From Desulfoluna butyratoxydans (GTDB lineage: Bacteria > Desulfobacterota > Desulfobacteria > Desulfobacterales > Desulfolunaceae): a stretch of DNA of 64,000 nucleotides. This document shows, piece by piece, positions 34,858 through 44,085 of this stretch. Every line of letters begins with the position of its first letter. Positions within the stretch are counted from its first letter, which is position 1. The translations under genes and the position numbers were made by a program. Location: the NCBI RefSeq assembly GCF_900699765.1, contig NZ_CAADHO010000002.1, positions 124,001 through 188,000 on the forward strand, in the 5' to 3' direction. Below the pieces are notes generated by a model, which saw only the letters and a program-made list of their open reading frames with translations, searched no databases and was not told the DNA's origin.

Positions 34858-35474
34858 CGGCACACCTCCCCGCCGGCTTCTCGCAGCACCCCGTCCGCAT
34901 CAAAGGAGACCACCCGCTGCGCCACGCGATTGAGCTGATCCACGGAGTGCCCCACCCAGATCACCGGCGCCCGGTGCGTCTGTGCATAATCCAGAATCAG
35001 GGACTCCACCCGCCGGGTGCTCTCGCCGTCCAGGTTGGCCGTGGGCTCGTCCAGAAGCAGGGCCCGGGGTCGGCGATCCAGAAGGCGAAGCAGGGAGAGG
35101 CGTTGCCGCTCTCCGCTGGAGAGGCGCTTCACCGGCCAGGTGAGGACCTCTTCACGGAGCCCCAGCGCCTCGGGGCACACCGCCTCCGGCGTCAAAAAAT
35201 GTTGGGCGACCCCATCGGCCCACCAGGCACTCTCGCTGGGCAGCAGCCCCACCATGCGACGCCACTCGGAAGCGCAGAGGGCATCACGGTCCGTGGCCCC
35301 CAGGCAGACCCGGCCGTCATGGGGTTCCATGTCGGCCACGGCACGCAAAAGCGAACTCTTGCCGATGCCCGAAGGGCCGGACACCCCCACACAGGTTCCT
35401 GCGGGCACCGTAAGCCGCACCGGGCCCAAGCCTCGAATGACCAGGTCGTCAATGATCAGGTCGCCGCCCTGCAC
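34854..35474 (-). CDS. fetA: FetA-type ABC transporter ATP-binding protein
   Basis: 206 residues: Walker A GPSGIGKSS, signature LSSGERQRL, Walker B ALLLDEPT and the switch histidine WVGHS. It pairs with fetB. The start is GTG 35474, immediately after the mnmG stop codon (TAA-GTG), and its ribosome site GGAGG is inside the last codons of mnmG, so translation is coupled to mnmG. The pairing with an UPF0014 permease supports an iron/metal efflux role. Confidence 0.87.
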   Translation of the reverse strand: MQGGDLIIDDLVIRGLGPVRLTVPAGTCVGVSGPSGIGKSSLLRAVADMEPHDGRVCLGATDRDALCASEWRRMVGLLPSESAWWADGVAQHFLTPEAVCPEALGLREEVLTWPVKRLSSGERQRLSLLRLLDRRPRALLLDEPTANLDGESTRRVESLILDYAQTHRAPVIWVGHSVDQLNRVAQRVVSFDADGVLREAGGEVCR

Positions 35475-37349
35475 TTAGTTTCCTCCAAGCCGTTTAAGAT
35501 GAATCATGAGAACCGAAAGGGCTGCAGGCGTAATGCCGTCGATACGTGACGCCTGCCCCAGGGAGACCGGTCGCACCTCCATGAGCTTGGCCCGCAGCTC
35601 GTTGGAGAGGCCGTGCACCTCCTCAAAGCGAAAATCCTCGGGGATGCGAATCTTTTCCATGTGCTTGAACTTTTCAATCTCGGCCAGCTGGCGATCGATG
35701 TATCCTTCGTATTTCACTTCGATCTCCACCTGCTTGGCCACCCGGGCCTCCACAGGGGGCTCGGCCGGGGCCACGGTCTCCACCACATCGTAGCCCACCT
35801 TGGCCCGCTTGAGGATCTGGTCCAGGGGCGCCCCGGTCTTGAGGGGCGCGGAATCCCGCGCCTCCAGGTAGGTGTTGATCTCCGGGGAGGGCTTCACCAC
35901 CACCCGACGGATCCGACCCATCTCCCGGTCGATGGCGGCCTGCCGCTCCCGGACCTGGCGTACGGTGTCCTCGCTTACCAGGCCCAGGTCGTAGGCAATC
36001 TCGGTGAGCCGGAGGTCGGCGTTGTCCTCGCGCATCATCAGGCGGTACTCCGCCCGGGAGGTAAAGATGCGGTAAGGCTCCAGGGTGCCCCGGGTGATGA
36101 GATCGTCCACCATCACCCCCATGTAGCCCTGGGAACGGTCCAGCACAAAGGGAGGCCGTCCCATGACCTTCAAGGCCGCGTTGACGCCGGCCCAGAGTCC
36201 CTGGGCAGCGGCCTCCTCGTACCCGGAGGTGCCGTTGATCTGCCCGGCAAGAAAAAGCCCGTGGATCGACCGGGTCTCCAGGGAGGGGCGCAGCTGTACC
36301 GGGTTCACGTAATCGTATTCAATGGCATAGCCGGGACGGATGATCTCCGCCTCTTCAAACCCGGGAATGGACCGTACAAAGGGGATTTGAAGGTCCACGG
36401 GCAAACTGTTGCCCAGGCCCCCGATGTACATCTCACAGGTGTCGATCCCCTCGGGCTCCAGGATCACCTGGTGGGAGACCCGGTCCGGGAATTTTACGGC
36501 CTTGTCCTCGAAGGAGGGGCAGTACCGGGCCGACACGCCCTTGATGGTGCCGCAGTAGAGGGGCGAACGGGCGAGGTTTTCCATGACAATGTTGCGGGTG
36601 GCCTCGGTGGTGTGACCGATAAAGCTGGGCAGCTGGGGCAGGGGGGCGTAGGTGGATGAGAACGAGAAAAAGCAGGGGGTCTCGTCGGCGCGGTGCTCCT
36701 CCAGCTGAGAATAGTCGATGGTGTCCCGGTGAACCCTCGGCGGGGTACCGGTCTTCATGCGCCCCATCTCCAGGCCCAGCTCCTTCATGCAGGCTGCCAG
36801 GCCGTAGGATCCGAATTCACCTGCTCGTCCTGCCTTGATGGCGCACTCACCCACATGGACGAGGCCGCCCAGAAAGGTCCCGGCGGCAATGACCACAGCC
36901 CCGGCTCCGTACCCGAAACCGGTCTGGTCCACCACCCCTGTCACCGCGCCCCCTTCCACCACCAGGCGCTCCACCATCCCCTGCTTGAGGTGCAGGTTTG
37001 CCTGGCCTTCGAGCACCGCTTTCATGGTACGATGGTAAATGTTCTTGTCGTTCTGGGTCCGGGTGGAGTGAACGGCGGGTCCCTTTTTGGTGTTGAGGGT
37101 CTTGAACTGAATGGCCGAGGCATCCGACGCCTTGCCCATCTCCCCGCCCATGGCGTCCACCTCCCGCACCAGGTGTCCCTTGGCCGTGCCCCCGATGGAG
37201 GGGCTGCAGGGCATGGACGCCACCTTGTCCAGGTCTATGGCCAGAATCAGGGTGGAAAGCCCCATGCGGGCCGAGGCCAGCGCCGCTTCACACCCGGCAT
37301 GGCCGCCCCCCACCACAATCACATCATATTTTCGTGTCGTTGATACCAT
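35475..37349 (-). CDS. mnmG: tRNA uridine-5-carboxymethylaminomethyl(34) synthase, MnmG
   Basis: 624 residues, the normal length for MnmG (GidA). N-terminal FAD dinucleotide-binding loop VIVVGGGHAGCEAALA, then SIGGTAKGHLVREVDAMGG, and a C-terminal helical domain (ERQAAIDREMGRI and onward). With MnmE it installs the 5-carboxymethylaminomethyl group on U34 of tRNAs. The start at 37349 is chosen at MVSTTRKYDVIVVGGG; the in-frame stretch up to 37406 is probably untranslated. fetA-fetB follow it directly. mnmE is not in the window. Confidence 0.96.
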   Translation of the reverse strand: MVSTTRKYDVIVVGGGHAGCEAALASARMGLSTLILAIDLDKVASMPCSPSIGGTAKGHLVREVDAMGGEMGKASDASAIQFKTLNTKKGPAVHSTRTQNDKNIYHRTMKAVLEGQANLHLKQGMVERLVVEGGAVTGVVDQTGFGYGAGAVVIAAGTFLGGLVHVGECAIKAGRAGEFGSYGLAACMKELGLEMGRMKTGTPPRVHRDTIDYSQLEEHRADETPCFFSFSSTYAPLPQLPSFIGHTTEATRNIVMENLARSPLYCGTIKGVSARYCPSFEDKAVKFPDRVSHQVILEPEGIDTCEMYIGGLGNSLPVDLQIPFVRSIPGFEEAEIIRPGYAIEYDYVNPVQLRPSLETRSIHGLFLAGQINGTSGYEEAAAQGLWAGVNAALKVMGRPPFVLDRSQGYMGVMVDDLITRGTLEPYRIFTSRAEYRLMMREDNADLRLTEIAYDLGLVSEDTVRQVRERQAAIDREMGRIRRVVVKPSPEINTYLEARDSAPLKTGAPLDQILKRAKVGYDVVETVAPAEPPVEARVAKQVEIEVKYEGYIDRQLAEIEKFKHMEKIRIPEDFRFEEVHGLSNELRAKLMEVRPVSLGQASRIDGITPAALSVLMIHLKRLGGN

Positions 37350-37594
37350 CACTCGCCTGCTCGTTTGTCTGCCAGAAGGATCAAACAACCGGAGATCATT
37401 TTTCATTTCGACCTCTCCGGCCGTTCGATGTATGATGGGCCTCTGCCGGGGGATAGCCCCAACACAAAAAGCCGGTTTTCACCGACTGCGCCCATCGGCA
37501 GCTCCGGGGCCCTGCGTGGCGCAGGATCCCGAAACGCCATCACATTTTTACGATCATCCCCTTAATATATTATCGGGTTTCAAGCAAGGTCAAT

Positions 37595-38539
37595 ATGAAC
37601 GCAACACAGGCAAAACGGTACACAGATCTCAACAGCCACCTCAAGGAACGCTTCGGCAAACGGGTGCAGAAACTCACCGTGGACGCGGGATTTACCTGCC
37701 CCAACCGAGACGGGCACACCGGAACCGGGGGGTGCATTTTCTGCAACGAAAAAGGATCGGGCAACGGGGCCCACCTGCTGGGCACCTCGGTGTCGGAGCA
37801 GATCCGCCAGGGCCGCCTCGCCCTGTTCAAACGTTACAAGGCAAAGCTTTTTCTGGTCTACTTCCAGGCCTACAGCAACACCTATGCCCCTGTGGAGCGC
37901 CTGAAAGCCCTCTACGACGAGGCCCTGGCCTTTGACGATGTGGTGGGCCTGGCCATCGGCACAAGGCCCGACTGCGTGGACGAGGAAAAACTGGCCCTTT
38001 TAGACGCCTACTCCAAAGAGAAACTCGTCTGGATCGAGTACGGCCTTCAGTCCGCCCACGACACCACCCTGGCCGCCATCAACCGGGGGCACGACGTGGC
38101 CTGCTTCAAAGAGGCCATGGCCCTCACCCGAAAAATCGCCCCCGAGGTAAAAATCTGCGCCCACATCATCCTGGGGCTCCCCGGAGAGACCCGGGAGATG
38201 ATGCTGGAAGGTGCCAGGCTGCTGGCTGACCTGGGCGTGGACGGGATCAAGCTGCACCTCCTGTACGTGGTCAAGGACACCCCTTTGGACACCCTCTACC
38301 TGAACGGGGACTACACCTGCATGGAGGAGGACGACTATGTGGAGACCGTGTGCGACTTTCTGGAGCTGCTCCCCCCGGAAATGGTGATCCAGCGCCTCAC
38401 CGGCGATCCCCATCGCGACGAGCTTCGCGCCCCCCAGTGGCCCCTGAAAAAAGGGACCACCCTGGCCCGCATCCAGGCCACCTTAGAGAGCAGGGGCACC
38501 TGCCAGGGCTCCCGGTACATCAAGCCGGAGCACGCATAG
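37595..38539 (+). CDS. Radical SAM protein, TIGR01212/YhcC family
   Basis: 314 residues. The radical SAM cluster site is the family-specific CPNRDGHTGTGGCIFC arrangement, with the third cysteine in CIFC. Other landmarks are GLQSAHDTTLAAINRGHD and CAHIILGLPGETREMM. The family (YhcC) is widespread; its exact reaction is unknown, though roles in tRNA or nitrogen-related physiology have been proposed. Divergent from mnmG by 245 nt. Confidence 0.9.
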   Translation: MNATQAKRYTDLNSHLKERFGKRVQKLTVDAGFTCPNRDGHTGTGGCIFCNEKGSGNGAHLLGTSVSEQIRQGRLALFKRYKAKLFLVYFQAYSNTYAPVERLKALYDEALAFDDVVGLAIGTRPDCVDEEKLALLDAYSKEKLVWIEYGLQSAHDTTLAAINRGHDVACFKEAMALTRKIAPEVKICAHIILGLPGETREMMLEGARLLADLGVDGIKLHLLYVVKDTPLDTLYLNGDYTCMEEDDYVETVCDFLELLPPEMVIQRLTGDPHRDELRAPQWPLKKGTTLARIQATLESRGTCQGSRYIKPEHA

Positions 38540-38551
38540 CGACACCGCAAA

Positions 38552-39571
38552 TCACCCCAGGGCGCCTTTAATGGCAGCCACAATCTGCTCAGTTGACGGT
38601 ACCGCCCCGTCGGCCTGCATCACAATATGGTGACGGCCGTCCAGGGGCGTGTAACGAAAGGGAACCGTGGAGTAGAATATCCCGACGCTGGGGGTATGGG
38701 TGGACACAGCCACGTTGCGCACCCCCGTATCGGGAGAGACAACCAGCCTGGCTCGCGCAACCCTGTCGATCAATCCGTCAAGGGGCAGACAGGGCTGGAT
38801 CGACACATTGTCCCGTTCCGTCAGGCCGAGAAAACAATCCCCTTTTTCGTAATCGTTTTTCCCTTCCAGATAAACATGCTGGTACCCGGGAAGCTCTCGG
38901 GAGGCGATCTCAAGGACCTCTCGCATCTGTGCTTGGGGCAGTATTTTAAGTACCGATGAGGCGCCGTTGAAATAGAGGATGGCTGGGGTGGGACTGGAGG
39001 TATCATATAGTGACAAATGACTCGGGTACCCGAAATCCAGGGGGCGCGAAGGATTGTGCCCCAAAAGCTTGAGCATATCCAGCATGCACTCCAGCTCCGG
39101 CTGAAAGTCGGATCGGAACACGGTCACGTTGTACAGGGCGCGACCAAAGTATGGCCTGTAAGGAAAGCCGACCTTCAAGGTCGCTTTGCTGAACAGCGTC
39201 ATCCACCGGGATCGGCTGGTCCCGGCAACATCAAAAATAATATCCTGGGGCGGCAGCTGCCTGAAGTCCCGGAGCCGGTCCCCAAGGCTCATGGTGCCCT
39301 TCTGCTCCCTGCCCGCCATCACAAGGGTGATATCCGCCAGGTCGGACGGCATGCCGTACCGATAGTTGGACACGCCCACCAGGGTGATCTCGGCGTTTGG
39401 GAAAAACTTTCTGACCTCGATGAGGAAGGGCCGGGCAATGACTTGGTCCCCAAGGGCAGCATGCCGAATAACGGCGATTTTTTTTATTTTCTCAGGAGAA
39501 AACTCCCGCTCAATATATCGGCGCACTTTTTTGGAGGCATACCCGCCGCGCTGAAACCATAAGTGATTCAT
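38552..39571 (-). CDS. Glycosyltransferase family 9 (heptosyltransferase-like)
   Basis: 339 residues. N-terminal acceptor domain starts KKIAVIRHAALGDQVIARPFL, as in ADP-heptose transferases. The C-terminal nucleotide-sugar domain has VSPDTGVRNVAVSTHTPSVGIF with the conserved Asp-Thr-Gly. It probably adds a sugar to the lipopolysaccharide inner core. It stands alone with no LPS genes beside it, and it is convergent with the radical SAM gene (12 nt apart). The donor sugar is not determined. Confidence 0.85.
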   Translation of the reverse strand: MNHLWFQRGGYASKKVRRYIEREFSPEKIKKIAVIRHAALGDQVIARPFLIEVRKFFPNAEITLVGVSNYRYGMPSDLADITLVMAGREQKGTMSLGDRLRDFRQLPPQDIIFDVAGTSRSRWMTLFSKATLKVGFPYRPYFGRALYNVTVFRSDFQPELECMLDMLKLLGHNPSRPLDFGYPSHLSLYDTSSPTPAILYFNGASSVLKILPQAQMREVLEIASRELPGYQHVYLEGKNDYEKGDCFLGLTERDNVSIQPCLPLDGLIDRVARARLVVSPDTGVRNVAVSTHTPSVGIFYSTVPFRYTPLDGRHHIVMQADGAVPSTEQIVAAIKGALG

Positions 39572-40224
39572 GTCGGATTATCCAATACACGTATCGATCA
39601 CAACCATTTAACACAACTGCTTCCGATATGGATACTTCACACCAAACCAATTACTGATAGACGTCATCTGCGCCTACAACAAACATTGATAGCAACAGCA
39701 AGCAAGAATTACAAGAAATTCAAAATTCGACGTTGGAAGGGAAAAAAAATGGTGCTGCGTATTGTCGGACTTTATGACACCACACCCATAAAATCCGACA
39801 ATACGTGCCAGAAGGGAATTCCTGAGATGAATAAAGAAAGGGCCAGGAGCTGCGTACCTGACAGTTTTCCGTCGCGGGCCTTGGCACCGGTCACGGGCAG
39901 CAGGTGGGCCGTTTGTCGGTGGGGGCGCCGGGGTGGAAGCACGACGTCGAACTAAGTTCGCATCGAAGTACACCCCGTTGCTTTGTTGGAGATTATATGC
40001 AGCCCCCCCGGGCTTTGTACATAGAGTAATGCATTCATTTACCTAGGGGATCCCCCCAAGCCCATCCGTGCAACGGCTCAAAACACGGCAAAACAAAGCA
40101 TTCAAGAGCCTCAAAGGCGTGGTTTTCCGAGAGTTTTACCTTTACTACTCTGCCATCCGAAGGCAGCGCAGGCCCGAGATAAAAAAGAAAATAACGGGTT
40201 CCGCCCCCATCGGGTGCCACCGCA
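39572..40224. other. 653-nt gene-poor, AT-richer patch
   Basis: No gene recognised. Short frames here have no plausible ribosome sites or family resemblance. Base composition drops compared with flanking genes, especially 39600-39830 and 40000-40200. It holds the inverted repeat at 39758-39805 and an A/T-rich tract. It could be an old insertion scar or a remnant of transferred DNA. Confidence 0.5.
39758..39805. repeat. 19-bp inverted repeat in the gene-poor patch
   Basis: Arms CGTATTGTCGGACTTTATG (39758-39776) and its reverse complement with one mismatch (39787-39805), separated by 10 nt. On the minus strand an eight-T run follows about 9 nt after the stem, so it could be a weak terminator for nadE, or the ends of a tiny mobile-element relic. 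Confidence 0.65.
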
Positions 40225-41865
40225 TCAGATCCGCTTGGCTATGGGATAACGCCGCCCGCTGCCAAAGGCCTTGGCCGTCACCCGAAGCCCCGGGGCCGCC
40301 TGCTGGCGCTTGTATTCATTGATCTCAACCCGCCGGACCACATCGGCCACCACCGCCGCGTCAAACCCCATGGCCTCAATCTCCGATGGCGACTTCACCT
40401 CTTCCACGTAGGCGTGCAAAATGGCGTCCAGCACTTCGTAGGGGGGTAATTCGTCCTGATCGGACTGGTCGGGCCGGAGCTCAGCCGACGGCACCTTGTC
40501 GATGATACGCTGGGGAATCACCTCCCCGTTGCGGTTCACATACCGGGAGATATCCCACACAAGGGTCTTGGGTACGTCGGAGATGACGGCCAGCCCCCCG
40601 TTCATGTCCCCGTAAAGGGTGCAGTACCCCACGGCCAGCTCGGACTTGTTGCCGGTGGTGAGCACCAGGGCCCCGGTCTTGTTGGAGAGGGCCATGAGCA
40701 GCGTGCCCCGGACCCGGGCCTGGATATTCTGTTCGGTGACCCCGTGCTCCTCCCGGCAGAACACCTCCGACGCACCCAAAAAGGCATCAAACATGGGAGC
40801 GATGGGCACCACATCGTAGTGGGTCCCCAAATTCTCTGCCAGGGACCGGGTGTCCACGTCGTTGTCCGAGGAGGTGTACTCCGACGGCATAAAAACCGTG
40901 GAGACATTCTCGCCCCCCAGGGCGTCGGCGGCAACCGCAGCGGTGAGGGCCGAGTCAATGCCCCCGGAGAGCCCGATGACCACTTTCTTGAAACCGCACT
41001 TGGTGACGTAATCCCGGGTGCCCATGACCAGGGCGCGATACACCTCTTCCTCCACGCAGGAAGGAGCCGGGGCAATGCGCTGGGGGCTCTTCTCCATGGG
41101 TTCAAAGACCAGAAGATCCTCGTCAAAGGAGGCGGCACGGGCGGCCAGGGTGCCGTCATCGTGAAAGCCCAGACTCCCTCCGTCAAAAAGGAGGTGGTCG
41201 TTGCCCCCCACCTGATTGACGTAGCACACCGGCACCTTGTAGCGGCGGGCCACTGAGGAGAGGAGTGTCTCGCGAAAAGCGGGTTTCCCGGCGTTAAAGG
41301 GGGATGCCGACATGTTGATGAGCAGCTCAGCGCCCTTTTCGCAGAGGTCCGACACAGGATCCACGCGATACTTCCGGGAGGAGAAAACCTCCTTGTCGTT
41401 CCACATGTCCTCGCAGATGGTGATGCCGAGCCGTACCCCGTTCCACATCACGGGCTGGGACTCGCTGCCCGGCTCAAAGTACCTGCGCTCATCGAACACA
41501 TCGTAGGTGGGCAACAACCGTTTCCGAACCTTGTGGAGCACCCGGCCGTCTTCAAAGAGAAGGGCTGCGTTGTAGAGGTTGTTCTCCCCGGGTTCGCCGT
41601 TTCTCTCCACATACCCGAGGAGCACGGCAATGCCGCGGACCCGTTCCATGAGGCGCTCAACCGCCTCCAGGTTGTCCGCAATAAAGGAGCGCCTCTCCAG
41701 AAGATCGCGCGGCGGGTACCCGCTCACGGCAAGCTCCGGAAAAACCACCAGTCGGCACCCCGCCTCCCTGGCCTTGGCCGCAGCCGCCTCCATTTTTCGG
41801 CAATTGCCCTCAAAATCTCCGATGACCGGGTTGATCTGCCCTGCTGCTATTCTCACCATATTCAT
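40225..41865 (-). CDS. nadE: Glutamine-dependent NAD+ synthetase
   Basis: 546 residues. An N-terminal nitrilase-type glutaminase domain has the Glu (FPELAVSGYPP), Lys (KVRKRLLPTYDVFDERRYF) and Cys (GITICEDMWN) triad. A C-terminal NadE domain has the PP-loop GLSGGIDSALTAAVA and LVTGNKSELAVGYCTLYGD. Glutamine ammonia is channelled to amidate deamido-NAD. The start is taken at ATG 41865; ATG 41859 and a TTG at 41892 are alternatives, as the ribosome site is weak. Confidence 0.95.
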   Translation of the reverse strand: MNMVRIAAGQINPVIGDFEGNCRKMEAAAAKAREAGCRLVVFPELAVSGYPPRDLLERRSFIADNLEAVERLMERVRGIAVLLGYVERNGEPGENNLYNAALLFEDGRVLHKVRKRLLPTYDVFDERRYFEPGSESQPVMWNGVRLGITICEDMWNDKEVFSSRKYRVDPVSDLCEKGAELLINMSASPFNAGKPAFRETLLSSVARRYKVPVCYVNQVGGNDHLLFDGGSLGFHDDGTLAARAASFDEDLLVFEPMEKSPQRIAPAPSCVEEEVYRALVMGTRDYVTKCGFKKVVIGLSGGIDSALTAAVAADALGGENVSTVFMPSEYTSSDNDVDTRSLAENLGTHYDVVPIAPMFDAFLGASEVFCREEHGVTEQNIQARVRGTLLMALSNKTGALVLTTGNKSELAVGYCTLYGDMNGGLAVISDVPKTLVWDISRYVNRNGEVIPQRIIDKVPSAELRPDQSDQDELPPYEVLDAILHAYVEEVKSPSEIEAMGFDAAVVADVVRRVEINEYKRQQAAPGLRVTAKAFGSGRRYPIAKRI

Positions 41866-42110
41866 GCATCCGTGCCTGTTCCGCTTTTCCAATCACGCCC
41901 CACCATGGCAGAGCCCCTATCCACTTGAATTTTAGACACATTTTACCTGTGCCATCATTCTTCCCCCGGATAGTATCCCACCCAGGCCATCGCGGTCAAA
42001 CCCTATTCATACCAAGGGCTTGTTCCGGCCACAGCGGGGTATCTTTCAGCCACAGGGTGTGCTATAGTCTCCTGCCTGTCGAGCAGATATCCCAAGATGC
42101 CGTATTGTAT

Positions 42111-42133
42111 AAAAAAAAGAGCCCAAAGGGCTC
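42111..42133 (-). terminator. Minus-strand terminator, antisense side of a small gene pair
   Basis: Stem GAGCCC-AAA-GGGCTC (42119-42133) followed on the minus strand by eight T residues. It fits a terminator for the PlsC-like minus transcript, which would run antisense through the two small genes at 42155-42588. Confidence 0.6.
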
Positions 42134-42154
42134 CCACACAGCGACTGAGACGCC

Positions 42155-42385
42155 ATGAACACCACACACCATCGTTTGAAATCCACAGCCATGGCCGTTA
42201 CCGCCTGGCTACTGGTCCTTGCAGGGGCGGGCACCCTTGTGCCCTGGGCACAGGCCACGGAAACCAACGTCATCGGTTACCGCTCCCTCTGTTCCTTCGC
42301 CCCCTTCTCCACCCTCATCTGCCTCATGGGTGCCAACATCCTGCTGACCCTTCGTAAACGCCTCACCGCAGCGTCAGAGGAGTAG
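42155..42385 (+). CDS. Small membrane protein, unknown
   Basis: 76 residues with two hydrophobic segments: about 12-32 (VTAWLLVLAGAGTLVPWA, which could be a signal or anchor) and about 47-64 (FAPFSTLICLMGANILLTL), with a basic C-terminal tail. No family recognised. It is followed after 2 nt by another small membrane gene, suggesting an operon. The ribosome site is weak (GAGACG region). Confidence 0.6.
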   Translation: MNTTHHRLKSTAMAVTAWLLVLAGAGTLVPWAQATETNVIGYRSLCSFAPFSTLICLMGANILLTLRKRLTAASEE

Positions 42386-42387
42386 TC

Positions 42388-42588
42388 GTGCCGAAAATAA
42401 TCCGACTCTGTCTTATCGGCGCCCTCCACGTCACCTGCTACCTGTGGCTGATCCCACAGGTCATCATGCCCCGCTTCGGATCCACGGGCTCCAAGGCGGC
42501 CGTGGCCTGCGTGGTGACCCTCTCCCTGGTTCTGGTCACCCTCATGTTCCGCAAGAAAAAACAGCCGGAAAAAAAGACCGGGCGTTAA
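42388..42588 (+). CDS. Small membrane protein, unknown
   Basis: 66 residues, two predicted membrane helices (about 5-26 and 36-54, KAAVACVVTLSLVLVTLMF) and a very basic tail (RKKKQPEKKTGR). It starts at GTG 42388 with GAGGAG 6 nt upstream, inside the end of the preceding gene. Its stop overlaps the convergent PlsC-like gene by 4 bp. Confidence 0.62.
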   Translation: MPKIIRLCLIGALHVTCYLWLIPQVIMPRFGSTGSKAAVACVVTLSLVLVTLMFRKKKQPEKKTGR

Positions 42589-43406
42589 ACGTCCTCCAGT
42601 TCCGTGCGGATCGTGTTGCGCACACGGTTGACAATGGCCCCCAGCTCCTCTTTTTTGTAGGCCCGGACATCCACCGGGTCATGGACCACAAGGGAAACGC
42701 CCCCGGGCATCAATTCGGTGCTCCCCTTGGGAAGAATGGCGCGGGTCCCCTTGATGGTCACGGGAAGGACGGGCAGTCCCAGGTCGTGGGCAAACCGGAA
42801 AGCCCCTTTCTTAAAATGGTTGAGGCTGCCGTCGTCACTTCGGGTCCCTTCGGGAAAAAAGATCACTGAGGTGCCCCCCCGGACCTTTTTGCGGGCGTGG
42901 TTGAGGGTCGAGACGGCCTTCGCGCTGTCGCTGCGGTCGATGAAGATGTGTCCCATGCTCTTGCAGACCCAGCCGATGAGGGGAACCTTCTCCAGCTCTT
43001 TTTTCATCACCCATTTGATGTCCAGGCCCAGCCAGCCGTAAAGGACATAGATGTCGTAGTGGCTGAGGTGGTTGGCCACCACCACGTAGGAGACCCCGTC
43101 CCGGATCTTCTCCCGGCCCGATACCGAGACCCACATGGGGGTCATGAAGCTGTTGACGCGGGCCCAGAAGGTGGCGATGGTTTTCGACGCGAAATTGGGG
43201 GAGACGATCACGGAAAGCAGCACGGCCAGGGGGGCCAGCACCAGGGTGGAGAGCCCCAGAAACGGCACCACCACGCCCCATCGGTAGGGCCAGTACAAAA
43301 AGCGACCGAACCGCCCCCATGCACACTCCACATTGCCGCCCCACTCTTCTGCGTATCGCCTGAGGGCGGCCTCCACGCTGTTTTTTGTCCCGTTGCCGGT
43401 TGCCAT
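42585..43406 (-). CDS. 1-acyl-sn-glycerol-3-phosphate acyltransferase (PlsC-like)
   Basis: 273 residues. It has the acyltransferase motifs NHLSHYD (H-x4-D catalytic motif I, in VVVANHLSHYDIYVLYG) and FFPEGTRSDDGSL (motif III), preceded by a hydrophobic N-terminal stretch (about 45-75) that anchors it in the inner membrane. It would acylate lysophosphatidic acid in phospholipid synthesis. ATG 43406 has AGGAGAG upstream; the in-frame region beyond is not needed. The end overlaps the convergent small membrane gene by 4 bp. Confidence 0.88.
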   Translation of the reverse strand: MATGNGTKNSVEAALRRYAEEWGGNVECAWGRFGRFLYWPYRWGVVVPFLGLSTLVLAPLAVLLSVIVSPNFASKTIATFWARVNSFMTPMWVSVSGREKIRDGVSYVVVANHLSHYDIYVLYGWLGLDIKWVMKKELEKVPLIGWVCKSMGHIFIDRSDSAKAVSTLNHARKKVRGGTSVIFFPEGTRSDDGSLNHFKKGAFRFAHDLGLPVLPVTIKGTRAILPKGSTELMPGGVSLVVHDPVDVRAYKKEELGAIVNRVRNTIRTELEDV

Positions 43407-43540
43407 CGTCTCTCTCCTACTGGGGAATCCTGCTCCCAAAAAATAATCATTGGCCATGGAGACATGCTCCGCACGTCTCCGCGATCTTAGTTTTCCTTAA
43501 CCATGACCAAGGGTCTGCGACAGAACCCTGGGGCCGCGCC

Positions 43541-44029
43541 TTAGACCTTGTCCTTCACCTCATTCCAGAAACTCTCCACCCCCTCTTTCCATCCGCTCAG
43601 GTAGGTGTCGATGAATCCCTGGAACCGCTTCTGGGCGGTGCGCCCCGTAACGGCGAAGCGCTCGGACTGATGCTTCAGGACCTGGGAAAAGTAGTCCCCC
43701 AGATGCTCGTCCTTAAAGGGGTTGCTCCCCGGCGTCCAGCCCAGGGCATACTGCAGCTCCCGGTAGTGGGCCGTGCGGGACCACTCCAGGCCCGCCCGTT
43801 TCCCCTCTTCAATGAAGTTGGCTTCAAACTCGGCCTTTTCACGCTTCAGGCGTTCCACCACGCTGGACATGTCCAGCTCGTCATGGATCTTCTGTCGCAG
43901 CGCCTCCTTCTTACGGATCATGTTGGATATGGAGCGCTGGAAAACCTGGGAAAAATTCATGCTCGAACGCCACTCTTTCATGCGCTCGTAGAGCTCGTCC
44001 GGCACGCTGATCGTCACTTTTTTTGCCAT
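43541..44029 (-). CDS. Ribbon-helix-helix protein with helical C-terminus
   Basis: 162 residues. The N-terminus (MAKKVTISVPDELYERMKEW) is the beta-strand-plus-helix pattern of ribbon-helix-helix DNA-binding proteins, followed by a charged helical region and a C-terminal domain (ALGWTPGSNPFKDEHLGDYF) I do not recognise. It could be a transcription regulator or an antitoxin-like protein, but no toxin gene is adjacent. The start at 44029 has GGGGGA upstream. Three TACGT motifs lie upstream (see operator entry). Confidence 0.7.
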   Translation of the reverse strand: MAKKVTISVPDELYERMKEWRSSMNFSQVFQRSISNMIRKKEALRQKIHDELDMSSVVERLKREKAEFEANFIEEGKRAGLEWSRTAHYRELQYALGWTPGSNPFKDEHLGDYFSQVLKHQSERFAVTGRTAQKRFQGFIDTYLSGWKEGVESFWNEVKDKV

Positions 44030-44085
44030 GTGTATCCCCCGAAATGGTCGCAATGTTACCCAGTACAACCTGCCACACCCCATCA

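Noticed and set aside
39563..39955. 130-residue open frame in the gene-poor patch
   Set aside because: No ribosome site, low-complexity composition, and it crosses the 19-bp inverted repeat.
43541..44029. Toxin-antitoxin pair based on the RHH protein
   Set aside because: No small toxin-like gene overlaps or abuts it on the same strand, and the protein is long for an RHH antitoxin.
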